This document shows, piece by piece, positions 7,507-15,943 of a stretch of 18,600 bases of DNA (position 1 is its first letter; each line of letters starts with the position of its first letter). Source of the DNA: UBA8437 sp003445035 (GTDB taxonomy: Bacteria; Planctomycetota; Planctomycetia; Planctomycetales; Planctomycetaceae). Under the pieces are notes generated by a model, which was not told where the DNA came from, ran no database searches, and worked only from the letters and a program-made list of their open reading frames with translations. A program made the translations under genes and the position numbers. The stretch is from the NCBI GenBank assembly GCA_937901285.1, contig CALCHI010000206.1, forward strand, positions 1-18,600, written 5' to 3'.

Positions 7507-7523
7507 GACAAATTGTCCACAAT
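7507..7523. promoter_or_regulatory. Overlapping palindromes in the divergent intergenic region (possible operator)
   Basis: GACAAATTGTC (7507-7517) is a perfect 11-base dyad, and ATTGTCCACAAT (7512-7523) is a perfect 12-base dyad that overlaps it. They are the main AT-rich patch in the 96 bases between nadK and the gene starting at about 7566. A transcription factor site or a promoter core would fit the position, but I could not identify convincing -35/-10 pairs in either direction. Confidence 0.3.
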
Positions 7524-7565
7524 GCTCCCGGTGACGGCAACGGCATGCCGCCGATGGGGGGTGCG

Positions 7566-8282
7566 GTGAACTACTTTGCACACGGGCTGCGTTTCATTGA
7601 CAGGCCGTTGTTCCTGGCGGGAACGGCGGTGCCCGATTGGCTGAGCGTCGTTGATCGTCGGATGCGGATGCGGCACCGGCTGGTGGCTCCGGTTGCAGAC
7701 GGCAGTGGCACGCCGGCGGCCGAGGTGGCGGCCGGAGTGCTGCAACATCTCGACGATGACCAGTACTTTCATCGGTGTCGTGCGTTCGTGGAAATTTCCG
7801 GGACGCTGGCTGTCGAGTTTCGTGATCGGCTGCCGGAGACGAGCGATTACCGTCCGGGCGTGCTCGGCCACATCACCAGCGAATTGGTACTGGACGGAGT
7901 CTTGGTCGATCGGGATCCCGGGCGTCTCGAGCGGTATTACGAGGCGTTGGGCGAGGTGGATGCCTCCGCGGTGCAGGAGGCCGTCAACGGGATGGCGCGG
8001 GGCGGCACGACTTCGATGCTGGTCGAGATGATTTCGCAGTTTTGCCAACGACGGTTCCTGGGCGATTACGGAGATCCCGAGCGGTTGCTTTATCGCTTGA
8101 ATCAGGTCATGCGGCGAATCAAACTGGCAACTCTCCCCGACGCGGTGCTGCCGGTGATCGAGCGGGGACGTGAACTGGTCGAGCCGCGAGTCAGCGAGTT
8201 GCTGGGCTGGACTCCTCCCGAACCGGATGACATCTCCGGGCGGGCGGTTGAATCACCCGAGGAAAGGACCGAGGCACAATGA
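7566..8282 (+). CDS. Hypothetical helical protein, distantly ACP-phosphodiesterase-like
   Basis: I chose the GTG at 7566 because GGGGG precedes it by 5 bases and the resulting N-terminus 'MNYFAHGLRF' matches the usual opening of the ACP phosphodiesterase (AcpH/DUF479) family. ATGs at 7554 and 7545 in the same frame are alternatives. The frame stays open upstream inside nadK antisense, but that part is spurious. The 238-residue product is mostly alpha-helical. Potential metal ligands are His6, Asp24, His61, Asp63-65, His69, His102, Glu106 and Asp110, in patterns ('LQHLDDDQYFH', 'GHITSELVLDG') loosely like the HR..D and DH....H motifs of AcpH. Activity is therefore uncertain; it could be another HD-like hydrolase. 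The stop overlaps the start of the epimerase gene (ATGA at 8279-8282), so the two are probably translated together. Confidence 0.6.
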   Translation: MNYFAHGLRFIDRPLFLAGTAVPDWLSVVDRRMRMRHRLVAPVADGSGTPAAEVAAGVLQHLDDDQYFHRCRAFVEISGTLAVEFRDRLPETSDYRPGVLGHITSELVLDGVLVDRDPGRLERYYEALGEVDASAVQEAVNGMARGGTTSMLVEMISQFCQRRFLGDYGDPERLLYRLNQVMRRIKLATLPDAVLPVIERGRELVEPRVSELLGWTPPEPDDISGRAVESPEERTEAQ

Positions 8283-9121
8283 AGTACGGCATGAACCTGT
8301 TGTTGTGGGCCACCGCTGTCGACGAGTCACACGACGGGATTCTGGAACAGATCAAGGAGATCGGGTACGACGGGGTTGAGGTGCCGATTTTCGAACACGA
8401 CGCGGCAGCCTTCCAGCGACTGGCTGGGAAACTGGACGAACTGGGGCTCGAGCGGACGGCTGTCACGGTTTCGACCGACGACGCCAACCCGATTTCTCCG
8501 GATGCCTCGGTCCGGGCCGAGGCCGTCGCCCGGCTCAAGGGGGCCGTGGACATGTGCGACCTGGTTGGTGCCCCGATGCTGTGCGGGCCGTACCATTCGG
8601 CACTGGGTTCGTTTTCCGGGGCGATGCCGAGCTCCGAGGAATGGGCCAACGGCAAGGCGACACTTCGCGAAGTGGCCGATTACGCCGGTGAGAAGGGAGT
8701 GACCCTGGTGCTGGAGTACCTGAACAGGTTCGAGCTCTACTTCCTCAACTGTGCTGCCGACTGTGCGAGGTTTGTTCGAGAGGTCGACCATCCGAACCTG
8801 CGGATGATGTACGACACCTTTCATGCGAACATCGAGGAGAAGGACATCACCGAGGCGGTCAAGTCGTGCATCGACGTGTGTGCTCACGTGCACATCTCCG
8901 AGAACGACCGTTCAACGCCGGGTTCGGGTGGGGTCGACTGGGACACTTCGTTCGCCGCCCTGAAAGAGGTCGGTTACGACGGCTGGATGGTGGTCGAAGC
9001 ATTCGGGCTGTCGTTGCCCGACCTGGCTGCGGCGACGAAGATCTGGCGGCGGATGTACGAATCGGAGCAGCAATTGGCCACCGATGCCCTGGCGTTCATG
9101 AAGAGTCGCTGGGAGGCGTAG
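8279..9121 (+). CDS. D-tagatose/D-psicose 3-epimerase-type sugar isomerase (AP endonuclease 2-like TIM barrel)
   Basis: This is predicted to epimerise a ketohexose at C3, or to isomerise a related keto-sugar, with a divalent metal in the cytoplasm. The 280-residue TIM barrel carries the full D-tagatose 3-epimerase set. Metal ligands are Glu146 ('LEYLNRFE'), Asp179 ('YDTFHANIEE'), His205 ('HISENDR') and Glu240 ('VVEAFG'). Substrate-contact residues are Glu152, His182 and Arg211. Each sits exactly six residues before its counterpart in Pseudomonas cichorii D-tagatose 3-epimerase as I recall that numbering (152, 185, 211, 246; 158, 188, 217). Hydroxypyruvate isomerase and inosose isomerase are relatives, but the 'NRFE.YFLN' motif favours the epimerase clade. 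It overlaps the upstream gene by ATGA. Its 3' end overlaps the convergent protease gene by 26 bases. Confidence 0.85.
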   Translation: MKYGMNLLLWATAVDESHDGILEQIKEIGYDGVEVPIFEHDAAAFQRLAGKLDELGLERTAVTVSTDDANPISPDASVRAEAVARLKGAVDMCDLVGAPMLCGPYHSALGSFSGAMPSSEEWANGKATLREVADYAGEKGVTLVLEYLNRFELYFLNCAADCARFVREVDHPNLRMMYDTFHANIEEKDITEAVKSCIDVCAHVHISENDRSTPGSGGVDWDTSFAALKEVGYDGWMVVEAFGLSLPDLAAATKIWRRMYESEQQLATDALAFMKSRWEA

Positions 9122-10199
9122 GTGGCGGCCCGGCGGGTGTGGTCGCCGGCGGCGATCCGTCGGTGGTTGGCTCGATGACGTCGATGGGGTTGAGTGTCAG
9201 GCCGACGGCCAGGAATGCGAGTGTGAGCCAGCCCAGCACGTGACGGCCTGCGCCCAGTGGCATTGTGTCGTCGGCGGTGGGGGGGTGTTTTGGCCCCATT
9301 ATGACCAGCAGCAGCAACAGCACGATGAACGACGGGTCACGCGAATACAGCATGTACCCGGCTGCGGCGAACAACAGGCTGATGGCAACGATGTGAGCGG
9401 ACTTGCCGATCAGTGAATAAAGGATGTGGCCGCCGTCGAGTTGCCCGATGGGCAGCAGGTTCAGGGCCGTGATGAAGATTCCCACCCAGCCGGCAAAAAC
9501 CAGCGGATTGAGCAACACCGTCTGGTTCTCGCCCAGTGGCCCGTGAACCCACGCCATCATCCACCGTAGCAGCGGTGGGTCACCGTAGACCAGGATCGGG
9601 TATGCGGGGTTTTCCGGAAGATTGATGACTTCGACCGATTGCAGACCCCACAACGTGATCGGGATCGTGACGACCAGTCCGGCCAGTGGACCGGTGATGG
9701 CAATGTCGAACAGGGCCCGGCGGTCGGCCGCGCCCGCCTGTTGGAGGATGACGGCTCCCATGGTGCCAAATGGGGAAATTGGCATCGGGATGAAGAACGG
9801 AAGTGTGGCGGGCACACCGTAGCGAATGGCCTGGAGGTAGTGGCCCATTTCGTGGGCAAGCAGGATGCCCATCACCGCGGTGGTGAACTGAAGTCCCGAC
9901 CAGAGCATCGCCCGGGTGACCTCCGGACCGGTCATCTGTGCGTCAAGTTCGGCCAGGTGGCTGCCCGCATGGGTTGTGCTGAGGCAGGTGGCCACGAACA
10001 GGAACGCGACCAGCCTGGGGCGTGTGTTGAGCCGCCGGGCGGGAGACGGCCGCGATGGCCGACGCACGGGGTGGGCCGGAGTGGCGTCGTGCGAGGGGAC
10101 AAGGGAGGTGCCGATATCCATTGGCGTGGGTGAGCCGGCGGCCTGTCCGAAGTCGTCCTCGTCGCGGTTGGAGAGGTGGTCGGGAGTGCGGTCGTTCAC
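9096..10199 (-). CDS. Site-2 protease family (M50) membrane zinc metalloprotease
   Basis: Site-2 proteases cleave transmembrane segments within the membrane. The 367-residue protein starts with a ~58-residue polar, Pro/Arg-rich cytoplasmic tail. The first membrane segment is about 62-78. The zinc motif HEMGH is at 116-120, inside a hydrophobic helix. The second M50 signature, 'NLLPIGQLDGGH' (247-258), supplies the third ligand, Asp255. Further hydrophobic helices lie near 166-184, 231-250, 268-283, 290-301 and 321-336. 'PFFIPMPISPFGTMGAVI' (134-151) and the late 'MGPKHPP' are typical of the EGY1-like S2P branch. The C-terminal tail is Pro/Thr-rich. It is not RseP-like: no PDZ domain is evident. 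No cognate anti-sigma factor or substrate is adjacent. It is divergent from the enolase superfamily gene across 174 bases that contain no identifiable gene. Confidence 0.9.
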   Translation of the reverse strand: MNDRTPDHLSNRDEDDFGQAAGSPTPMDIGTSLVPSHDATPAHPVRRPSRPSPARRLNTRPRLVAFLFVATCLSTTHAGSHLAELDAQMTGPEVTRAMLWSGLQFTTAVMGILLAHEMGHYLQAIRYGVPATLPFFIPMPISPFGTMGAVILQQAGAADRRALFDIAITGPLAGLVVTIPITLWGLQSVEVINLPENPAYPILVYGDPPLLRWMMAWVHGPLGENQTVLLNPLVFAGWVGIFITALNLLPIGQLDGGHILYSLIGKSAHIVAISLLFAAAGYMLYSRDPSFIVLLLLLVIMGPKHPPTADDTMPLGAGRHVLGWLTLAFLAVGLTLNPIDVIEPTTDGSPPATTPAGPPPTPPSDSS

Positions 10200-10373
10200 A
10201 CCGTGGGCCTGCGGGAGGTCGTGTCGGGCACGCCGATTGTAGACGAATCCCCGGGGGTGTGCCGAGAGCCTTTGGTGGCTGGCGTTGACGAGGCGTGGTA
10301 GAACATCGCCAGCCCGTCCCCTGCCAGGGGGGATCAGTCCGGACCGAAGGCCCCGCCCAGGGAGAGAACTGCG

Positions 10374-11456
10374 ATGCGAGTGACCAACGTGGACGTGACC
10401 GTGGTCGAGGTGCCGCAGATCGCCCCGATTGCCCCCTACCGATCACACGTTCGCACCAGTTCGACGACAATGAGTGCTGTCGTCAAGGTCGAGACTGACG
10501 AAGGGCTGGAAGGCTGGGGTGAGCACAACGTCAATTTTCTGCCCGAGATCAGTGGCTCGCGCATGCAGGCGGATGCCCGGGCGTGGCTGGTGGGTCGGGA
10601 TCCTTTGAACCTGCAGGCCTTCCATCGCGATTGTCGGCTGGAGACGCGGCTGAAGTCCGGTGTCGAGTTGGCCTTGTGGGACCTGAAGGGGAAGGCGTTG
10701 GGGGTCCCGGTGGTCGAGTTGCTTGGTGGGAAGATCCGTGAGGAGGTCGAGGTGGCCGCGTGCATGGGGATCCAGACCTACGAGCGAGCCGGGGAGATCG
10801 CATCGTTTTACGTCGAGCAGGGTTTCGAGAGCCTGAAGACGAAGGCCGGCAGCGACATGCAGGAGGACCTGGAAATGGTCCGCGGTGTCCGCGATGCGGT
10901 CGGTGATCGACTGAAATTGCGGATCGATCCCAACAGGGCGTATTCGCTGGAAGAGGCGATCGAGTTGGGCAAGCAACTGGAACAATATGAACTGGAATAC
11001 CTGGAACAGCCGATTCCGGCCGAGCCGTTGGCCAATGCAGCCAGGTTGCGGGACGAGACCCGGACACCGATCGCGTTGAATGAGAGCGTGGTTGACCCGG
11101 CGAGCGTCTGGGAGATTCTCGAGGCAGGGGCCGCCCAATACATTCTGCCCGACACGCACATCGCCGGGGGGATCTGGCCGTGCGTCCAGATCGGACACCT
11201 CGGGCACGCCGCCGGGGTGCCCTGCATCATGCATTGTGGCCACGACCTGGGTCCCAAGACTGCTGCGATGGTGCATGTCGCCGGGGCTTGTCCGGCTTAC
11301 TCTCTGGGCAACGATTCGACCTATTTCGGCCTCGAAGACGATGTGACACTCGCGCCGTTTGTGATCAACGGCGGAAAGATCGCCGTGCCCGAGGTGCCCG
11401 GCCTGGGCTGTGATGTCGATCCGGAGAAACTGCAACGGTACCGGGTCGAGTGTTGA
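10374..11456 (+). CDS. Enolase superfamily enzyme, mandelate racemase/muconate lactonizing type
   Basis: This is predicted to abstract the alpha-proton of a carboxylate substrate with Mg2+ help, typically for racemisation or for sugar-acid dehydration. The capping domain is about residues 1-120 and the barrel about 125-360. The mandelate racemase-type catalytic set is complete. The base is Lys157 in 'LKTKAG'. Metal ligands are Asp185 ('RIDPNRAY'), Glu211 ('LEQP') and Glu237 ('NES'). The Asp260-His287 dyad is in 'LPDTHIAGG' and 'PCIMHCGHD'. From Asp185 onward each is ten residues before its recalled mandelate racemase counterpart (195, 221, 247, 270, 297). There is no second barrel lysine of the muconate cycloisomerase kind, so the MR subgroup is favoured. 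Substrate is unknown. GGGAGAGA lies about 9 bases before the ATG. The beta-lactamase-family gene follows after a gap of about 40 bases. Confidence 0.86.
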   Translation: MRVTNVDVTVVEVPQIAPIAPYRSHVRTSSTTMSAVVKVETDEGLEGWGEHNVNFLPEISGSRMQADARAWLVGRDPLNLQAFHRDCRLETRLKSGVELALWDLKGKALGVPVVELLGGKIREEVEVAACMGIQTYERAGEIASFYVEQGFESLKTKAGSDMQEDLEMVRGVRDAVGDRLKLRIDPNRAYSLEEAIELGKQLEQYELEYLEQPIPAEPLANAARLRDETRTPIALNESVVDPASVWEILEAGAAQYILPDTHIAGGIWPCVQIGHLGHAAGVPCIMHCGHDLGPKTAAMVHVAGACPAYSLGNDSTYFGLEDDVTLAPFVINGGKIAVPEVPGLGCDVDPEKLQRYRVEC

Positions 11457-11497
11457 GCAGCGAACATCGGCCTGGCGATGGGTGAGGAGAGACTGTG

Positions 11498-12775
11498 ATG
11501 CACCTGAGAACCGTGTTCCTGGGAAACATGTTGTTGCTGGCCGCCCCGGGCCTGGCGGTGTCCGCGGAGGCCGAGTCGGTGTCTGTGACCGGCCGGGACG
11601 ACAAGCGACTGGGATCCCTGGATCGATTGATGACCGGATTCGTGGCTCGGCACAAGCTGCCGGGAGCGTCCCTGGCCGTAACGAGAAATGGCCGGCTGGT
11701 TTACGCTCGAGGTTTCGGCCTGGCCGATCGGGAGAGCGGTGAGCCGGTGCAGCCCAACAGCCGGTTTCGCATCGCCAGCCTCTCAAAGCCGGTGACGTCG
11801 GTGGCCGTTCTGCAACTGGTCGGGGCGGGCCGATTGAAGCTGGATGATTCGGTTGCCGAGATCCTGGGGCTGGAGCCGGAGGTTGATGAAAAGCGGAATC
11901 GCCGTGTGACGATCCGGCAGTGCCTGCAGCACATCGGGGGGTGGGATCGCAGCGACTCGTTTGACCCGATGTTCCAGTCGATCCGGATTGCCCGGGTGCT
12001 GGGCACCAAGGCACCGGCGGGGCCGGACGAAGTGATTCGGTTCATGCAGAAGTGGCCGTTGGATTTTGATCCCGGCACGCGATACGCGTACTCGAATTAC
12101 GGTTACTGCTTGTTGGGACGGGTGGTCGAGAAGATCTCAGGCCAGTCTTACGAACGGTACGTCCAGAAGCACGTGCTCAAACCGATGGGCGTGACGCGGA
12201 TGAGGGTCGGCAGAACGCGGATAGCGGGTCGGGCCAAAGGCGAGGTGCGGTATCACGTCGACGGGGAAAAGGTGGGGCTGAGTGTCTTCGATGAAGACCT
12301 GGGAAAGAAGGTGTCCCGGGCCTATGGGGCGTGGAACCTGGAAGCCATGGACTCGCACGGTGGCTGGATCGCCTCGTCTGTCGACATGGTGCGGTTTGCC
12401 TCGGCGCTGGAGTCGCCCGGCCAGAAACCGTTTCTGAAGGCGGAGTTGCTGGCCGAGATGTTCCAGCCGCCGGCGGCTCCGGTCTCGAGGAAGACCGACG
12501 GATCGGTCGAGGATGTGTACTACGGGCTGGGCTTTTCGGTGCGTCGACTGGGCGACGGACGTATGAACCAGTGGCACACCGGTTCGCTGCCGGGTACGTC
12601 GACTTTGCTGGTCCGTCGGCACGACGGTATGGCCTGGGCTGTGATGTTCAACAGTCGAAAGTCCTGTGGGGGCAAGAACCCCGCATCGGCAATCGACCCG
12701 TTGGTCCACGCTGCGGTGGATGCGGTAAAGGAGTGGCCCGAGGGAGACGCGTTCGACGAGTTGCTGGTCAAATGA
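11498..12775 (+). CDS. Secreted serine hydrolase of the beta-lactamase/class C esterase family (S12)
   Basis: I chose the ATG at 11498, with GAGGAGA upstream, over the GTG at 11495. Residues 1-23 form a signal peptide ending near 'VSAEAE', so the enzyme should be periplasmic or membrane-exposed. Class C serine hydrolase motifs are all present: SxxK with nucleophile Ser94 and Lys97 in 'IASLSKPVT'; YxN as Tyr198-Ser-Asn200 in 'YAYSNYGYCLLG'; and HTG at about 360-362 in 'WHTGSLPG', standing in for KTG. HTG/HxG is usual for the esterase/peptidase branch rather than for true beta-lactamases. Length (425 residues) is normal for the family. Likely substrates are esters, D-amino peptides or peptidoglycan fragments. 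It is possibly cotranscribed with the upstream enolase superfamily gene. A weak CTCCTG/CAGGAG hairpin at 12851-12870 follows it but has no T-run. Confidence 0.88.
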   Translation: MHLRTVFLGNMLLLAAPGLAVSAEAESVSVTGRDDKRLGSLDRLMTGFVARHKLPGASLAVTRNGRLVYARGFGLADRESGEPVQPNSRFRIASLSKPVTSVAVLQLVGAGRLKLDDSVAEILGLEPEVDEKRNRRVTIRQCLQHIGGWDRSDSFDPMFQSIRIARVLGTKAPAGPDEVIRFMQKWPLDFDPGTRYAYSNYGYCLLGRVVEKISGQSYERYVQKHVLKPMGVTRMRVGRTRIAGRAKGEVRYHVDGEKVGLSVFDEDLGKKVSRAYGAWNLEAMDSHGGWIASSVDMVRFASALESPGQKPFLKAELLAEMFQPPAAPVSRKTDGSVEDVYYGLGFSVRRLGDGRMNQWHTGSLPGTSTLLVRRHDGMAWAVMFNSRKSCGGKNPASAIDPLVHAAVDAVKEWPEGDAFDELLVK

Positions 12776-12939
12776 CCTTAGACGTCCGGCTGGCCCGGCC
12801 ACGCCGGTCGAAAACTCGGGGCGAAAACCGTGATGGGCTTGCTCAATGTTCTCCTGGTCGTCCTCAGGAGGGATGGCGGGAGCACGACAGGAAACACTCG
12901 GGATTTCGGCCGGATGGTCTCAACTGGTAAGATGGCCGG

Positions 12940-15909
12940 ATGAGTCGTTCCAGGCAGTTGTCCGAAATGAGTCCGATCCGTACTCGGTTGGCGGTCCTTG
13001 CCGCCGTCGTGGCCATGCCATTTGCTGATGGCCTGGCGACGGAACCCAAGGCGGCGCCCGCCGGAAAACTGGAGATTCGTGCCAGGGCGATTTTCAAGAC
13101 CCGTTGCCTGGAATGCCATTCGGGCAAGAAGCCCAAGGGGCTGTTCGGGCTGACGAGTCGTGACGCGTTGATCCGCGGTGGAGAATCCGGGCGAGTGATC
13201 ACGCCGGGCAAGCCGCTGGAGAGCCTGCTGTTTCAGCATGTGCAGGACGGATCGATGCCGCCGGGCGACGGCAAGCGTTTGCCCAAGGGGGATGTCGAGG
13301 ACATCAGGAAATGGATCACTGCTGGAGCACCGTTCGGACCTCAGGGCCGGTTGCCGGTCGTGATCACCCAGCACGACGTGTACCCGATCCTGCAACTGCG
13401 ATGCGTGGTTTGCCACGGGGGGCGGGTGCAGAAGGCCCAGCTTGACCTGAGGTCCCGGACGTCGATCCTCAAGGGAGGCAAGTCGGGACCGGCCGCCGTT
13501 TTGGGCAAGCCCGGCGAGAGTCGACTGCTGAAGAAGATTCACGACGGGACTATGCCTCCACGGCGAGACCTGGTGGCGGCGAGTATCAAGGTGATCGAAT
13601 CCGGTGAGATCGCCAAGGTGACGCGATGGATTGCCGACGGGATGCCACTGGTTCCGGACCCTCCGTCGTCGGGTCAGGTCCCGGTGGTCGACGACGAACA
13701 ACGCCGGTTCTGGGCCTTTCGTAGACCCGTGGCGGTGGCCGTGCCGGTTGTCGAAGCCCCTGGCCGGGTTCGGAATCCGATTGATGCCTTTTTGCTGAAA
13801 CGGCTGGCGGGCAAGGGGCTGTCGTTTTCTGCCGACGCCGATCCCGTGGCCCTGTTGAGGCGAGCAACGCTGGATGTCACCGGTTTGCCGCCGCGCATCG
13901 ATGATCTCGATCGCGCCGGCTCGGGCAGTTCAATGGGGGGTGATGGCTGGGACGCACAGGTCGACCGCCTGCTGGCGTCACCACACTTTGGGGTCCGTTG
14001 GGCCCGGTTCTGGCTCGACCTGGCAGGCTACTCGGACTCCGACGGCATTCAGAACGCCGACCCGATCCGCCGGTCGGCCTATCGATTTCGGGATTACGTG
14101 ATTCGGTCTCTCAATGACGACAAGCCCTACAACCGCTTTCTGCTCGAACAGATCGCCGGCGACGAGTTGGCCGATTACAAGCGGGCGAAGGCCGTGACGT
14201 CCGAGATGGCCGACAACCTGGTCGCCACGGGGTTCCTGAGATTCGTGCCGGATGCGACGTATGCGAACATCACCGGATTTGTCCCGGACCGACGTGACGT
14301 GATCGATGCGGAACTCGAAGTGCTGACCTCCTCGGTGATGGGCCTGACGCTGAAATGTGCCAAGTGTCATTACCACAAGTTCGATCCCTTGCCCCAGCGC
14401 GACTACTATCGCCTGGCGGCCGTCTTCAAGGGAGCCCTGGATGAGAACGACTGGTTGAAGCCGTTCGGGACCAATCAGTTCAGCAGCGGGCCGATCGGCT
14501 TCCGTCATTTTACGGTTGTCAGCACCGAGGAGCAGTCGGCTCACGACGTGCACAATTCCGGAATCGACGCCAGCATCGCCGCGGCACGCAAGGCTCTGGC
14601 AGAGTTGGCCGGCGTGGCACGCAGGAAACACGTCGAGGCCAGGTTGGCCAAGTTGCCGGACGCGATTCGCGAGGACGTTCGCAAGGCGGTCGCCGCCGAA
14701 AAAGCCAAGCGGACGGAGGTTCAGCGGTACCTGGCCGAGAAGTTCACGGCGGTGTTGACCATCGATGACGCGGCGTTGAAAAAGCTCGATCCCGGGTACG
14801 CCAAGGCAATCGGCGAGACAGACAAGCGGGTCAAGCAGTTGGGCGGGCAGAAGAAAGAGCAGCCGTTCGTCAGAGCGTTGTGGGATCGCGGATCCCCGTC
14901 ACCCACCTACGTCTTGATTCGCGGCAATTACCTGACCCCCGGCCGAATGGTCGAGCCGGGTGTTCCCGAGGTGTTGGCCCCGTCTGGTTTTGAACTGGAC
15001 GTGAAGCCGCCTTTCCCGGGTGCCGATTCGACCGGTAGGAGATTGGCGTTTGGTCGTTGGTTGACAGCTGACGAACATCCACTGACGGCCCGGATCGTCG
15101 TCAACCGGATCTGGAAATACTACTTCGGACGCGGGATCGTCGGCACGCTGGACAACTTCGGCGAGACCGGTGACCGGCCCACCCACCCCGAACTGCTGGA
15201 TTGGCTCGCCGTCGAATTGGTTCGCAACGGCTGGCGGCTGAAGGCGATCCATCGCCTGATTCTGACCTCCGCCGCCTATCGCCAGTCATCGGCGGTGTCC
15301 GACCGGCAGCGGCGAGTGGATCCCGAAAACTACCTCGTCGGCCGAATGCCGTTGAAACGACTGGATGCCGAGAGTCTTCGGGACAGCCTGCTGTCTGTGG
15401 CGGGGGAACTGGACAGCCGACATTTTGGTCCCGGCGACGCGGTGAGTGCTCGGGCCGACGGGCTTGTGACTGCTGTGCGAGGCCCCCGCGGCTGGCGACG
15501 CAGCATCTTTCTGCTCCAACGCCGCACACAGATTTCCACGTTGCTGCAGAATTTCGATTTGCCGCGAATGAATCCCAACTGCGTCCAGCGACCGATATCC
15601 AACGTCGCCCCCCAGGCCCTGCACCTGCTCAACAACAAGGTGATCCGTGAGTTGGCGGATCGGTTTGCCGAGCGAGTGGTGAGCGAGGTGGGCGACGATG
15701 CGGGACGGCAGACCGTTCGCGCCTATCGGATCGCGCTGGGGCGAACTCCCGGCGCCGAGGAACTGGCTGCGACGGTTCCCGTGCTCGAGAGACTGCGACG
15801 CGAGTGGGCGTCCCAGTTGAAGAACGACCAGGCTGCTGCGCGACGACGGGCTCTGGGTAACCTGTGCCATGCCGTGATGAATTCCGCGGCGTTTATGTAC
15901 CTGGACTGA
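12940..15909 (+). CDS. Planctomycete cytochrome c protein, PSCyt1-DUF1549-DUF1553 (PSD1) architecture
   Basis: This 989-residue exported protein belongs to a paralogous family strongly expanded in planctomycetes; its biochemical role is not established. A signal peptide spans about residues 10-33. A start at the Met at residue 10 (12967) is equally possible, since neither start has a clear ribosome binding site. Two N-terminal c-type heme modules carry CLECH (56-60) and CVVCH (155-159), with candidate distal Met in 'SMPPGD' (106) and 'TMPPRR' (205). The DUF1549 region (about 275-495) has 'VDRLLASPHFGVRWARFWLD' and a third CxxCH, CAKCH (473-477). The DUF1553 region (about 700-975) has 'HPLTARIVVNRIWKYYFG', 'GDRPTHPELLDWLA' and 'PQALHLLNN'. 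A Lys/Ala-rich helical stretch (about 545-640) separates the two. The DUF1501 gene follows 34 bases later. Confidence 0.93.
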   Translation: MSRSRQLSEMSPIRTRLAVLAAVVAMPFADGLATEPKAAPAGKLEIRARAIFKTRCLECHSGKKPKGLFGLTSRDALIRGGESGRVITPGKPLESLLFQHVQDGSMPPGDGKRLPKGDVEDIRKWITAGAPFGPQGRLPVVITQHDVYPILQLRCVVCHGGRVQKAQLDLRSRTSILKGGKSGPAAVLGKPGESRLLKKIHDGTMPPRRDLVAASIKVIESGEIAKVTRWIADGMPLVPDPPSSGQVPVVDDEQRRFWAFRRPVAVAVPVVEAPGRVRNPIDAFLLKRLAGKGLSFSADADPVALLRRATLDVTGLPPRIDDLDRAGSGSSMGGDGWDAQVDRLLASPHFGVRWARFWLDLAGYSDSDGIQNADPIRRSAYRFRDYVIRSLNDDKPYNRFLLEQIAGDELADYKRAKAVTSEMADNLVATGFLRFVPDATYANITGFVPDRRDVIDAELEVLTSSVMGLTLKCAKCHYHKFDPLPQRDYYRLAAVFKGALDENDWLKPFGTNQFSSGPIGFRHFTVVSTEEQSAHDVHNSGIDASIAAARKALAELAGVARRKHVEARLAKLPDAIREDVRKAVAAEKAKRTEVQRYLAEKFTAVLTIDDAALKKLDPGYAKAIGETDKRVKQLGGQKKEQPFVRALWDRGSPSPTYVLIRGNYLTPGRMVEPGVPEVLAPSGFELDVKPPFPGADSTGRRLAFGRWLTADEHPLTARIVVNRIWKYYFGRGIVGTLDNFGETGDRPTHPELLDWLAVELVRNGWRLKAIHRLILTSAAYRQSSAVSDRQRRVDPENYLVGRMPLKRLDAESLRDSLLSVAGELDSRHFGPGDAVSARADGLVTAVRGPRGWRRSIFLLQRRTQISTLLQNFDLPRMNPNCVQRPISNVAPQALHLLNNKVIRELADRFAERVVSEVGDDAGRQTVRAYRIALGRTPGAEELAATVPVLERLRREWASQLKNDQAAARRRALGNLCHAVMNSAAFMYLD

Positions 15910-15943
15910 TGGACGTGTCGAGCTCACGAAGAGGATCGTGTTG

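Noticed and set aside
7239..7565. Upstream extension of the helical hypothetical gene into nadK
   Set aside because: The extension is antisense to well-conserved NAD kinase motifs, and homology-like sequence begins only at 'NYFAHG' after 7566.
10285..10304. TTGACG followed by TAGAAC upstream of the enolase superfamily gene
   Set aside because: The spacing between the two hexamers is only 8 bases, so they cannot form a standard promoter. No better pair was found in 10200-10373.
10443..12014. Long minus-strand open frame of about 520 codons across the enolase and beta-lactamase-family genes
   Set aside because: It is antisense to two genes with complete catalytic motifs. Its translation is Pro/Arg/His-rich with no recognisable domain, as expected for a shadow frame in high-GC DNA.
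12851..12870. CTCCTG/CAGGAG hairpin after the beta-lactamase-family gene as a terminator
   Set aside because: A 6-bp stem with an 8-base loop and no T-run is too weak to call.
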